Shown piece after piece: positions 1 through 6,833 of a DNA stretch of 64,000 nucleotides. The stretch spans positions 248,001-312,000 of the forward strand of contig NZ_JALGQH010000002.1 of assembly GCF_022810305.1 (NCBI RefSeq). The letters run 5' to 3'. Source of the DNA: Rhodococcus sp. ARC_M6 (GTDB lineage Bacteria; Actinomycetota; Actinomycetes; Mycobacteriales; Mycobacteriaceae). Each line of letters starts with the position of its first letter. Positions within the stretch are counted from its first letter, which is position 1. A program made the position numbers and the translations under genes. The notes under the pieces are model-generated. The model saw only the letters and a program-made list of their open reading frames with translations. It was not told the origin of the DNA and made no database searches.

Positions 1-16
1 CTCCGCAAAACGAAGA

Positions 17-40
17 GAACCCCCTGTTGCCAGGGGGTTC
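17..40 (-). terminator. Intrinsic terminator of tRNA-Val(CAC)
   Basis: A perfect 10-bp stem (17-26 with 31-40) and a 4-nt loop lie just past the 3' end of the minus-strand tRNA. On the minus strand the stem is followed by a T-rich tail (TCTTCGTTTT), which makes it a classical Rho-independent terminator. Confidence 0.85.
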
Positions 41-46
41 TTCGGG

Positions 47-118
47 TGGTCCCGGCTGGGATCGAACCAGCGACCTTCCCGGTGTGAACGGGACGCTCTT
101 CCACTGAGCCACGGGACC
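47..118 (-). tRNA. tRNA-Val, anticodon CAC
   Basis: Read on the minus strand this folds as a cloverleaf: 7-bp acceptor GGTCCCG/CGGGACC, anticodon stem TCCCG/CGGGA around loop TTCACAC, T-loop GGTTCGATCCC and discriminator A. The anticodon CAC reads GUG valine codons. It is transcribed away from the plus-strand tRNA cluster and has its own terminator at 17-40. CCA is not encoded. Confidence 0.95.
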
Positions 119-405
119 TTCTGAAACATCCGAACGCATGCGCTCGAACGAGTTGGAACATTAACACGACCCAGCGCTGAATACGAATCACCAGGTTGTC
201 ATTCACGCCGGCGGCATCCCGACTCGAATTCCCCGATTCAGGACCTTCCACATCCGGGCTCTGAGGCACGTTCAGGACAGCATTTTGCTTCATTTCAGAC
301 TAAAAATTGCCCCTGAACTGGTGATTTGTATGTTTCGGATGCCGTCGGCTAATGTTTTCAACGCACCGAGGAGAGCAACCCGCTCCCCAAGCAACACGGT
401 GCAAT
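119..405. other. Intergenic region between divergent tRNA units
   Basis: This 287-base gap separates the minus-strand tRNA-Val from the plus-strand tRNA cluster and must hold both promoters. I see no credible coding sequence. The 5' flank (about 140-330) is less GC-rich than the surroundings. No unambiguous -35/-10 pair could be fixed by eye. Confidence 0.5.
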
Positions 406-478
406 GCGGACGTGGCGCAGCTGGTAGCGCACAACCTTGCCAAGGTTGGGGTCGCGGGTTCGAATCCCGTCGTCCGCT
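406..478 (+). tRNA. tRNA-Gly, anticodon GCC (copy 1)
   Basis: Acceptor GCGGACG/CGTCCGC, anticodon stem CAACC/GGTTG around loop TTGCCAA, and T-loop GGTTCGAATCC. Anticodon GCC reads GGC/GGU. It is the first gene of a Gly-Cys-Val-Gly-Val cluster and is identical over its whole length to the copy at 743-815. Confidence 0.95.
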
Positions 479-503
479 CGAGAGGTGTGACTCAACCTTT
501 TAC

Positions 504-574
504 GGTGGAGTGGCCGAGTGGTGAGGCAACGGCCTGCAAAGCCGTGCACACGGGTTCGATTCCCGTCTCCACCT
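504..574 (+). tRNA. tRNA-Cys, anticodon GCA
   Basis: Acceptor GGTGGAG/CTCCACC, anticodon stem ACGGC/GCCGT around loop CTGCAAA, T-loop GGTTCGATTCC, discriminator T. Anticodon GCA reads UGC/UGU. It lies 25 bases after tRNA-Gly and one base before tRNA-Val, so it is probably processed from a common transcript. Confidence 0.95.
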
Positions 575-575
575 C

Positions 576-650
576 GCGCGATTAGCTCAGCGGGAGAGCG
601 CTTCCCTGACACGGAAGAGGTCACTGGTTCAATCCCAGTATCGCGCACCA
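576..650 (+). tRNA. tRNA-Val, anticodon GAC (copy 1, CCA encoded)
   Basis: Acceptor GCGCGAT/ATCGCGC, anticodon stem CTTCC/GGAAG around loop CTGACAC, discriminator A at 647 and genomically encoded CCA at 648-650. The GAC anticodon reads GUC/GUU. It is identical to the copy at 837-911. Confidence 0.95.
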
Positions 651-652
651 CG

Positions 653-691
653 TCAGGCCCTCGGGCCTGATGGTAAAAACCCGCTTGCGGG
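653..691 (+). terminator. Two small hairpins after the first tRNA triplet
   Basis: 653-670 forms an 8-bp TCAGGCCC/GGGCCTGA hairpin with a 2-nt loop, and 678-691 forms a smaller ACCCG.../CGGGT hairpin. Neither is followed by a T run. They may be weak terminators or processing signals between the first three tRNA genes and the second pair. Confidence 0.4.
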
Positions 692-742
692 TCTGATAGG
701 TTAGACAAGCACTGAGCGCCGTTAACGGAGTTTATTGCGAAT

Positions 743-815
743 GCGGACGTGGCGCAGCTGGTAGCGCACAACCTTGCCAAGGTTGGGGTCGCGGGTTCGA
801 ATCCCGTCGTCCGCT
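743..815 (+). tRNA. tRNA-Gly, anticodon GCC (copy 2)
   Basis: Identical in sequence to the tRNA-Gly at 406-478, with the same acceptor, anticodon loop TTGCCAA and T-arm. The flanks outside the gene differ apart from a few bases, so the duplication is confined to the tRNA itself. Confidence 0.95.
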
Positions 816-836
816 CCATTTTTCTCTCAAGATCCC

Positions 837-911
837 GCGCGATTAGCTCAGCGGGAGAGCGCTTCCCTGACACGGAAGAGGTCACTGGTTCAATCCCAGT
901 ATCGCGCACCA
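837..911 (+). tRNA. tRNA-Val, anticodon GAC (copy 2, CCA encoded)
   Basis: Identical to 576-650, including the encoded CCA at 909-911. It is the last gene of the cluster and is followed directly by a strong terminator hairpin at 920-956. Confidence 0.95.
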
Positions 912-919
912 CGGCAGTA

Positions 920-956
920 CAAAAGTCCGGAATCCCTTTGGGGTTCCGGACTTTTG
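920..956 (+). terminator. Terminator of the tRNA cluster
   Basis: A 13-bp stem CAAAAGTCCGGAA/TTCCGGACTTTTG (920-932 with 944-956) encloses a loop that can itself partly pair (TCCC/GGGG). It lies 9 bases after tRNA-Val copy 2. The A- and T-rich stem ends favour bidirectional termination. Confidence 0.8.
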
Positions 957-984
957 CGTTGTCTGTCAAGAATTGTGGCATGAG

Positions 985-1020
985 ATTGAGACGGGACCCC
1001 ATTCGGGATCCCGCCTCAAT
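985..1020 (-). terminator. Terminator of the LeuA-domain gene
   Basis: Imperfect 16-bp inverted repeat (985-1000 with 1005-1020, two mismatches, 4-nt loop) 21 bases beyond the stop codon of the minus-strand gene at 1042-1524. There is no T run, as is common in actinobacteria. Confidence 0.6.
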
Positions 1021-1041
1021 GTATCTGGATGTTCGGGTTTC

Positions 1042-1524
1042 TCAGTTGGAGAAGCGGTTCGCAGCCGACGTCATCGCCCGGAGCGAGGATTCTGTCGCGG
1101 TCTCACCGATGCCCATAGCCCAGCTGCGACGGCCACCGCACTCGGTGAAGATGAATGTGGCCGTACGGTGACCGATCTGGTGCTGATGGAACGACAGAAT
1201 TTCCAGGGAGATTCCCGCGTCGTACAGCATCGATGTCATAGCCGAGATCGCGCCGGTTGCGGTGGCGGAGGCTTTGGCAATCCGCTCCCCCAGGCCGAGT
1301 GTCGCCTCGAAGGTCCAACGGCCGGGTGCAATCTTCTCGGTTGACCACGCGCCGAGACGGATCGGGCCGTTCATTGCGGCGTACGTGGATTCGAATTCGT
1401 TCCACGACATCGCGGAGCATTCGGAACGCAGGCCGGCCGGCAGGGATTTTCCGTGGCGCGCAGCAAAAGGATCGGCTGCGAAGGCGGTCGAAGAATCAGA
1501 AGCGAAAGCGAAGTTGAAAGTCAT
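1042..1524 (-). CDS. Free-standing LeuA-type allosteric (regulatory) domain protein
   Basis: The 160-residue product matches the C-terminal dimerisation/leucine-binding domain of 2-isopropylmalate synthase, with no TIM-barrel catalytic domain. Supporting segments are a GPIRLGAW start, a GAISAMTSMLYDAGI helix, FHQHQIG where the family has a YHEHALG-like turn, and a closing WAMGIGETATESSLRAM helix followed by AANR. I chose the ATG at 1524 because AGGAAG lies about 8 bases upstream; an in-frame GTG at 1569 would add 15 residues. What is known: in LeuA this domain senses leucine. What is inferred: this protein may bind a small amino acid or modulate a partner synthase. No leu gene is adjacent, so no partner can be named. 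Confidence 0.75.
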   Translation of the reverse strand: MTFNFAFASDSSTAFAADPFAARHGKSLPAGLRSECSAMSWNEFESTYAAMNGPIRLGAWSTEKIAPGRWTFEATLGLGERIAKASATATGAISAMTSMLYDAGISLEILSFHQHQIGHRTATFIFTECGGRRSWAMGIGETATESSLRAMTSAANRFSN

Positions 1525-1579
1525 GATCGTGGTCTTCCTGGAATGAAGCGGAGGACCAACAGGTAGCACAACGACCCGC

Positions 1580-1610
1580 AGCGGGGGGTCGGTCCGATTC
1601 AGACCCCGCT
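1580..1610. other. Inverted repeat upstream of the LeuA-domain gene
   Basis: AGCGGGG (1580-1586) pairs with CCCCGCT (1604-1610), with possible extension through GTC/GAC. It lies 56-86 bases upstream of the start at 1524 and could form a leader hairpin in that mRNA, or be a second terminator for the upstream bgl gene. No leucine-rich leader peptide is visible. Confidence 0.4.
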
Positions 1611-1653
1611 ACGGCGGTGTACTACGAGAATGCGCTTCATGAGAGTCGAGGCT

Positions 1654-1688
1654 AGGCGGCCGGGCCGCAGAACGCAACCCGGCCGCCT
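1654..1688 (-). terminator. Terminator of the beta-glucosidase gene
   Basis: An 11-bp GC-rich perfect stem AGGCGGCCGGG/CCCGGCCGCCT with a 13-nt loop, 11 bases past the stop codon of the minus-strand gene at 1700-3085. No U tract follows. Confidence 0.65.
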
Positions 1689-1699
1689 CCGTCGACAAA

Positions 1700-3085
1700 C
1701 TAGACCCGCGCCGCCTTGTGCGCTGAGATCAACGCGCGATACCACTCGAACGAGTCTTTCGGGGTCCGCTTCTGTGTATCGAAATCGACGTGGACCAAGC
1801 CGAATCGTTCCTTGTAGCCGGCCGCCCATTCGAAGTTGTCGAGCATCGACCACACAAAGTAGCCCTGCACGTCGACGCCGTCGTCCATGGCTGATCGCAG
1901 CGAACGCAAGTGCGCGTCGTGGTAGTCGATGCGAGCAGGGTCATGGACCTCGCCGGCCTCGTTCGGAGCATCGTGGAACGAGCACCCGCTTTCGGTGATG
2001 TAGATCGGGGGCAGCGCGTCACCGAATCGGGACTGGAAGGTTCGCAGAATCTCACCGAGACCCTCGGGAATGATCGGCCAGCCGAAATCTGTTGTCGGAT
2101 AACCGGTTATCGCAACCGGAGCGAACGGCAATCCCGGCGGCAGATCGATCTCGAGAACACCAGCGGTGCCCTCACCCTCGACCGGCGCCGCAATCATCGT
2201 GGGCTCGTAGTAGTTGATCCCGTACCAGTCCAGTGGCGCGGCAATGATTTTCAGATCCTCGTCGATCGGCCCGCTGAGCAGCTGAGCGAACTCGTCCGCC
2301 GGGTATTTTCCGACCAGCACCGGATCCGCGAACATCCAGTTGACGACGTGGTCGTAGATGTCGGCTGCCACGACGTCTTCGGGCGACTCCGACGCGGCAC
2401 GCACCGGAGCGTGATTCGATGCGATGCCGATGTTGGAGCATCCGGCCGAACGCAGCGCGTTGACCGCGAGTCCGTGTCCGAGCAGTTGGTGGTGCGCGGC
2501 CTGAAACGCCTCGAATCCGAGTGCAAGCCCGGGAGCGTGAACTCCGAGCGCGTGCCCGTACAGGGTGTGAACTACCGGTTCGTTGAGCGGCATCCACATT
2601 CCGACGCGATCGGCGAACTTCTCGCCCACGATCTGCGCGTACTCCCCTAACCGAAAAGCCGTGTCACGGTTCATCCAACCGCCCTGTTCTTGCAGCGCCG
2701 ACGGCAGATCCCAGTGATAGAGCGTGACCGCGGGCGTAATTCCGGCGTCGCACAGTCGATCGATCATCCGGTCGTAGAAGTCGAGACCTTTGACGTTCAC
2801 CTGCCCGGTTCCGGTCGGAAGGATCCGCGACCAAGATAGGGACAGTCGATACGCGTCGAGCCCGAGTGTGGTCATCAGGTCTACATCGGATTCCCAGCGG
2901 TGATAGTGATCAGCGGCGACGACGCCGGTCTCACCACCGATAATCGCTCCGGGACGTTCACAGAAGTCGTCCCAAATCGAGCGTCCGCGACCGTCTTCGG
3001 CCACAGCTCCTTCGATTTGGTACGCCGCAGTGGCGGTTCCCCATAGAAAGGACGACGGAAATTCTGGCGCTGGCTTCCAACTCAT
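1700..3085 (-). CDS. bgl: Family 1 glycoside hydrolase (beta-glucosidase)
   Basis: At 461 residues this is the normal length for a GH1 (beta/alpha)8 barrel. Diagnostic elements run in order: the N-terminal signature FLWGTATAAYQIEGA (13-27), TLYHWDLPSALQ (121-132), the acid/base glutamate in LNEP (E169), and the nucleophile glutamate in YITESG (E365), with the aglycone-site Trp-rich segment near the C-terminus (YFVWSMLDNFEWAAG). Retaining hydrolysis of terminal beta-glucosides or related glycosides is the family reaction. There is no signal peptide, so the enzyme is cytosolic and needs imported substrate. It is divergent from the MFS gene starting at 3211, which may import the sugar. The substrate cannot be read from sequence. 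Confidence 0.93.
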   Translation of the reverse strand: MSWKPAPEFPSSFLWGTATAAYQIEGAVAEDGRGRSIWDDFCERPGAIIGGETGVVAADHYHRWESDVDLMTTLGLDAYRLSLSWSRILPTGTGQVNVKGLDFYDRMIDRLCDAGITPAVTLYHWDLPSALQEQGGWMNRDTAFRLGEYAQIVGEKFADRVGMWMPLNEPVVHTLYGHALGVHAPGLALGFEAFQAAHHQLLGHGLAVNALRSAGCSNIGIASNHAPVRAASESPEDVVAADIYDHVVNWMFADPVLVGKYPADEFAQLLSGPIDEDLKIIAAPLDWYGINYYEPTMIAAPVEGEGTAGVLEIDLPPGLPFAPVAITGYPTTDFGWPIIPEGLGEILRTFQSRFGDALPPIYITESGCSFHDAPNEAGEVHDPARIDYHDAHLRSLRSAMDDGVDVQGYFVWSMLDNFEWAAGYKERFGLVHVDFDTQKRTPKDSFEWYRALISAHKAARV

Positions 3086-3210
3086 GTAGGTCAGTTAATC
3101 AAAGAACGCTGCAAAACAATCAACTTTGTTGGACACTCGACCAGTACGACGATCAAGTACCGTTCAGCCATCCCGACCGAACGAGACAGACGAGACAAAG
3201 GCCGCGCTTC

Positions 3211-4404
3211 ATGACGGATCTTCCCCGCACCCTGACCAGGGCACGGATCGCCACTTCAGTGGCGTTCGCACTCCAAGGATTTCTGCTCGCCTCGATCTTG
3301 ACGCAGCTTCCCAAATTTCGGGATCTTCTCGAACTGAGCGACAGCCTGGTTGTTGTCGCCGTTGTTATCGTGTCGGTCATCGCAGGCCTCGGCAGTGTCC
3401 TCGCCGAGATGATCGCAGTACGGACATCAAGCAAAACGACACTGCGCATCGGCCTCGCCGTCATCGCGATCTTCGGCGGAGCTATCGGAATTGCCCCGAA
3501 CCAGGTTGCCTTCTTCGCCTTCCTGGCGATCTACGGCATCGGACTCGGCATGGTCGACGCCGCCGCGAACATGCAAGCCGTCTCGATCCAACACGCCAAG
3601 GGCAAGTTCATCCTCAGCTCGTTTCACGCCGCCTGGAGCGTCGGAGCCATTGTCGGAGCCCTGTTCGTCTCGGCCGCATCAGGATTCGATCTCTCCATAC
3701 GCACGATTCAGTTGAGTGCAGGAATCCTAGTCGGAGTTCTCCTCCTCGCCTTCGGCCCACAACTTCTCAACCGTTCCGAAACCAAATCCGTCGACGCCGG
3801 CACCCCCGGCAAGGTCGACCTCACCGTTCCGATGCGAGTCTTCATTCTGCTCGGCGTCGCAATGGCCCTCTTCTACGCTGTCGACTTCAGTGTCGGCAAC
3901 TGGTCCACCATGTTCCTCGAGGACGACCTTCTCGCGAGTACCAGTACTGCCGCTCTCTCAGTGGCGGCCTATCAGATTGCCGCACTCGTCGCCCGATTGA
4001 CCGGCGACTACTGGGTGAGCAAATTCGGTGAAATCACCGTCGTCCGAATCGGGTCGCTGATCGGCGTCGCGGGCATGGCTGTTGTCGTGACATCGCAGTC
4101 CCCCGTCGTTGCCATCATCGGCTTCACGATCGTCGGTCTCGGCGTCCCGGTCATCGCCCCGATCTGCTTCAGCGCCGCCGGACGTATGGCTGCGCCCGGT
4201 CAGGTCGACGCCGTCATCGCACGCATCAACCTCTTCAACTACGCCGGAACCGTAGTCGGCGGCGGAATTGTCGGAGCCGTTGCCGCAGTCAGCGACTTGC
4301 GGGTCGGATTCCTGATTCCGCTGGTCTTCTGCGGAATTCTGATCGCCTTGGCACCTGTCTTCGCCGTGAAGCAATTGACATCCGGGGTACCCGAGAAAGC
4401 CTGA
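3211..4404 (+). CDS. MFS transporter, YbjJ/FucP-like
   Basis: This 397-residue, very hydrophobic protein has about 12 predicted membrane segments in two six-helix halves, joined by a hydrophilic linker near residues 187-205 (RSETKSVDAGTPGKVD). The conserved acidic and glycine-rich helix GIGLGMVDAAANMQAV resembles the sugar-porter-like YbjJ branch of the major facilitator superfamily. It sits back to back with the GH1 gene across 125 bases, which suggests shared control and a role in glycoside or sugar import, although efflux is possible. No operator palindrome is obvious in the shared gap. Confidence 0.8.
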   Translation: MTDLPRTLTRARIATSVAFALQGFLLASILTQLPKFRDLLELSDSLVVVAVVIVSVIAGLGSVLAEMIAVRTSSKTTLRIGLAVIAIFGGAIGIAPNQVAFFAFLAIYGIGLGMVDAAANMQAVSIQHAKGKFILSSFHAAWSVGAIVGALFVSAASGFDLSIRTIQLSAGILVGVLLLAFGPQLLNRSETKSVDAGTPGKVDLTVPMRVFILLGVAMALFYAVDFSVGNWSTMFLEDDLLASTSTAALSVAAYQIAALVARLTGDYWVSKFGEITVVRIGSLIGVAGMAVVVTSQSPVVAIIGFTIVGLGVPVIAPICFSAAGRMAAPGQVDAVIARINLFNYAGTVVGGGIVGAVAAVSDLRVGFLIPLVFCGILIALAPVFAVKQLTSGVPEKA

Positions 4405-4473
4405 CAGTCGCGTGCGGTGCGGCAAGTGATGTACTTGTCGCACCAATGCACGTGTATGAAGGGCAAAATTTAC

Positions 4474-5004
4474 GTGACGATCACCGTTGACCGAGCTGGA
4501 ATCTGGGACTCCGAAGCCATCGCCGACGTGGCGGCGGTGACATTCCCCCTCGCCTGTCCACCAGACGCTTCCGACGATGACATCAGTGCATTCATCGACA
4601 ACGTTCTGTCCGTCGACAAGTTCTCCGAATACCTGACCGACCCGACGCGCACTGTCCTCAAGGTGATCTCCGGCGACGCCATCGTCGGATACGCGATGCT
4701 GATCGACGATGAGCCCACCGATCCAGATGTGCAGGCCGCGCTGACCCTGCGACCCACCACCGAATTGAGCAAGCTGTACGTTCTTCCCGGAAATCACGGA
4801 AGTGGTGCTGCCGCAGCACTGATGGACGCAGCTATCTCACACGCGCAGAAGTGCGGCAGCGCGGGAATCTGGCTCGGTGTGAACCAGGAGAACGTGCGCG
4901 CGCAGAAGTTCTACACAAAAAAGGGGTTCACGCAGGTCGGCACCAAAACGTTTGTCGTCGGCGCCCAACTCCATCACGATTTCGTGATGGAGCGAGAAGT
5001 CTGA
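4474..5004 (+). CDS. GNAT family N-acetyltransferase (Rv2669-like)
   Basis: The product is 176 residues with the GNAT fold. The acetyl-CoA-binding stretch is LSKLYVLPGNHGSGAAAALMDAAI (motif A, here with N-H-G-S-G-A), followed by WLGVNQENVRAQKFYTKKGF (motif B, the usual N-x-x-A-x-x-F-Y-x-x-x-G-F). I place the start at GTG 4474, preceded by GAAGGG with a 10-base spacer, rather than at the upstream TTG/ATG codons, which lack a ribosome site. The acetyl acceptor is unknown. The stop codon directly abuts the stop of the convergent ATPase gene (5004/5005). The position matches Rv2669 next to Rv2670c. Confidence 0.85.
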   Translation: MTITVDRAGIWDSEAIADVAAVTFPLACPPDASDDDISAFIDNVLSVDKFSEYLTDPTRTVLKVISGDAIVGYAMLIDDEPTDPDVQAALTLRPTTELSKLYVLPGNHGSGAAAALMDAAISHAQKCGSAGIWLGVNQENVRAQKFYTKKGFTQVGTKTFVVGAQLHHDFVMEREV

Positions 5005-6021
5005 CTAGTTGGCTGCAACCTCGAAGCGCGACAGAGCGAGCAGACGCGACGTGGCACGGAGGTACTTCTTCTTGTAACCGCCGGCCAGCATCTCCGGGGT
5101 GAAGATTTCGTCGAGACGGGCACCGGAAACGGTGACCGGGATGCTCGCGTCGTACAGACGGTCGGCAAGAACCACGAAACGTAGAGCCACCGACTGATCT
5201 GTTGCGGGGTGAACGCCGTCGATAAAGACAGCGCGAACACCCTCGACCAGCTTGTTGTACCGCGACGGGTGCAACGTGCTGAGGTGCTTGCACAGCTCGT
5301 CGAAGTTATCGAGTGTGGCGCCGTCGATGGACGCGGCACGCGTCACCAACTCATCCGAGGAAATCGGATCGGGAGCCGGCGGCAGGTCGCGGTGACGGTA
5401 GTCGGGACCGTCGACGCGAATGGTCTCGAAGATCGATCCGAGCTTCTTGATCTCGCGCAAGAAGTCCTGCGCTGCAAAACGGCCCTCACCGAGCTGGCCC
5501 GGCAACGTGTTGGATGTCGCAATGATCGATACACCACGTGCAGAAAGCTCCGAAAGCAACCGCGAGACGAGCATGGTGTCGCCTGGATCGTCGAGCTCGA
5601 ATTCGTCGATGCACAGAACGCTGTGCTCGGAGAACGCCTCGACGGCCTTGTTGAAGCCGAGCGCGCCCACGACATGGGTCAACTCGACGAAGGTGCCGAA
5701 AGCTTTGGGCGAAGGAACGCTGTGGAAAATCGATGCCAGAAGGTGCGTCTTACCGACACCGAAACCGCCGTCGAGGTACAGACCGGCACCGGTCGACGGA
5801 GTCTTCTTGCCGAACAATCCGCGACGTCCACCGCCCCGAATCTTGGCTACGCGCTTGGAGAATTCCTCGGCCTTAGCGACAGCAGCCGACTGGCTCGGTT
5901 CCTTGGGATCAGGAATGTAGGAAGCGAAACTCACCTCGTCGAACATTGCGGGTGGGACCATTTGAGCTACCAACTGATCGGCGGGTACCACCGGGCTGCG
6001 ATCGACAAGACGTTCATGCAT
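5005..6021 (-). CDS. zapE: AFG1/ZapE-family ATPase
   Basis: A 338-residue AAA-type ATPase. Walker A is GGFGVGKTH (85-93), Walker B is LCIDEFEL (136-143), and the sensor region is ATSNTLPGQLGEGRF. This is the signature of AFG1 (eukaryotic mitochondrial) and ZapE (E. coli, Z-ring associated) ATPases. Function is known only for relatives (division under stress, protein quality control), so the cellular role here is inferred. The homologue of M. tuberculosis Rv2670c occupies the same place. The gene diverges from the reductase gene at 6044 across 22 bases and converges exactly with the GNAT gene. Confidence 0.88.
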   Translation of the reverse strand: MHERLVDRSPVVPADQLVAQMVPPAMFDEVSFASYIPDPKEPSQSAAVAKAEEFSKRVAKIRGGGRRGLFGKKTPSTGAGLYLDGGFGVGKTHLLASIFHSVPSPKAFGTFVELTHVVGALGFNKAVEAFSEHSVLCIDEFELDDPGDTMLVSRLLSELSARGVSIIATSNTLPGQLGEGRFAAQDFLREIKKLGSIFETIRVDGPDYRHRDLPPAPDPISSDELVTRAASIDGATLDNFDELCKHLSTLHPSRYNKLVEGVRAVFIDGVHPATDQSVALRFVVLADRLYDASIPVTVSGARLDEIFTPEMLAGGYKKKYLRATSRLLALSRFEVAAN

Positions 6022-6043
6022 CCATCCAGCGTATCTACGTGGT

Positions 6044-6814
6044 GTGATCTCTCCTATGCACCGTACGCATATTGCGACCTACTTCACACCGGAGGATCCG
6101 GATGGCCTCCGTGCGCTCTACGCGTACCCGGAAAACCTCACGCGTCCCTGGCTGCGCGTGAATTTTGTGTCGAGCATCGACGGGGCCGTCTCCGTCAGCG
6201 GCGTGAGCGGAGGCCTGGGCACCCCGGCAGACAAGACTGTGTTCGGAATTTTGCGGGAACTCTGCGACGTCGTGGTTGTCGGAGCCGGCACTGCTCGCTC
6301 CGAAAATTACGGCGGAGCTGTGATGCGCGATGACGCTCGGGAACGCCGCGTCAACGCGGGCCTGGCCCCCGTGCCGCCAATGCTGGTCGTCTCGGCACGT
6401 GCAGCGATCGACCCGGAAAGCCGATTGTTCCGAGACACAACGGCTCCGCCGATCCTTCTCGTCGGACGCGACGCAGACCCCGTCGCCGTCGCGAACCTTC
6501 GCGCAGCCGGTGCCGACATTCACCGGAGCGAGAATCCCGCGGTGCGCAGCGTCGATATCGAGACGGCATGCTCCCAATTGAATTTGTCTCGAATCCTTTG
6601 CGAGGGTGGACCTTCCCTGTTCGGCCAACTGATCGCAGACGACGTCGTCGACGAACTGTGCATCACCACCTCACCGCAACTCGTCGGCGGCGCGGCCGGA
6701 CGAATTGCAACCTCCCCTCACTCCCTACCCACCCCGATGACACCCGCGCACATCCTCACCGACGCCGACGGCACGATTCTCTCGCGGTGGGTTCGTCGCC
6801 GCCCTCGGCACTGA
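6044..6814 (+). CDS. RibD C-terminal-domain reductase (Rv2671-like, DHFR fold)
   Basis: The 256-residue protein contains only the reductase half of RibD (no CMP/dCMP deaminase zinc domain). N-terminal RPWLRVNFVSSIDGAVS is the usual substrate-pocket start. The NADPH-binding pattern GVSGGLGTPADKTVFGILR and VVVGAGTARSENYG follows, then ILCEGGPSLFGQLI near residue 190. RibD reductases reduce aminouracil ribosides in riboflavin synthesis, and the M. tuberculosis homologue Rv2671 has been reported to act as a dihydrofolate reductase analogue. Which reaction applies here is unresolved. The start is GTG 6044 or ATG 6056, with no clear ribosome site for either. It probably heads an operon running to msrB. 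Confidence 0.85.
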   Translation: MISPMHRTHIATYFTPEDPDGLRALYAYPENLTRPWLRVNFVSSIDGAVSVSGVSGGLGTPADKTVFGILRELCDVVVVGAGTARSENYGGAVMRDDARERRVNAGLAPVPPMLVVSARAAIDPESRLFRDTTAPPILLVGRDADPVAVANLRAAGADIHRSENPAVRSVDIETACSQLNLSRILCEGGPSLFGQLIADDVVDELCITTSPQLVGGAAGRIATSPHSLPTPMTPAHILTDADGTILSRWVRRRPRH

Positions 6815-6833
6815 ACCTGGCACTCTGGTCGGC

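Noticed and set aside
358-1002. A 214-residue minus-strand reading frame with internal repeats
   Set aside because: It runs across five tRNA genes on the other strand, and its repeats are those of the duplicated tRNAs. It is not a gene.
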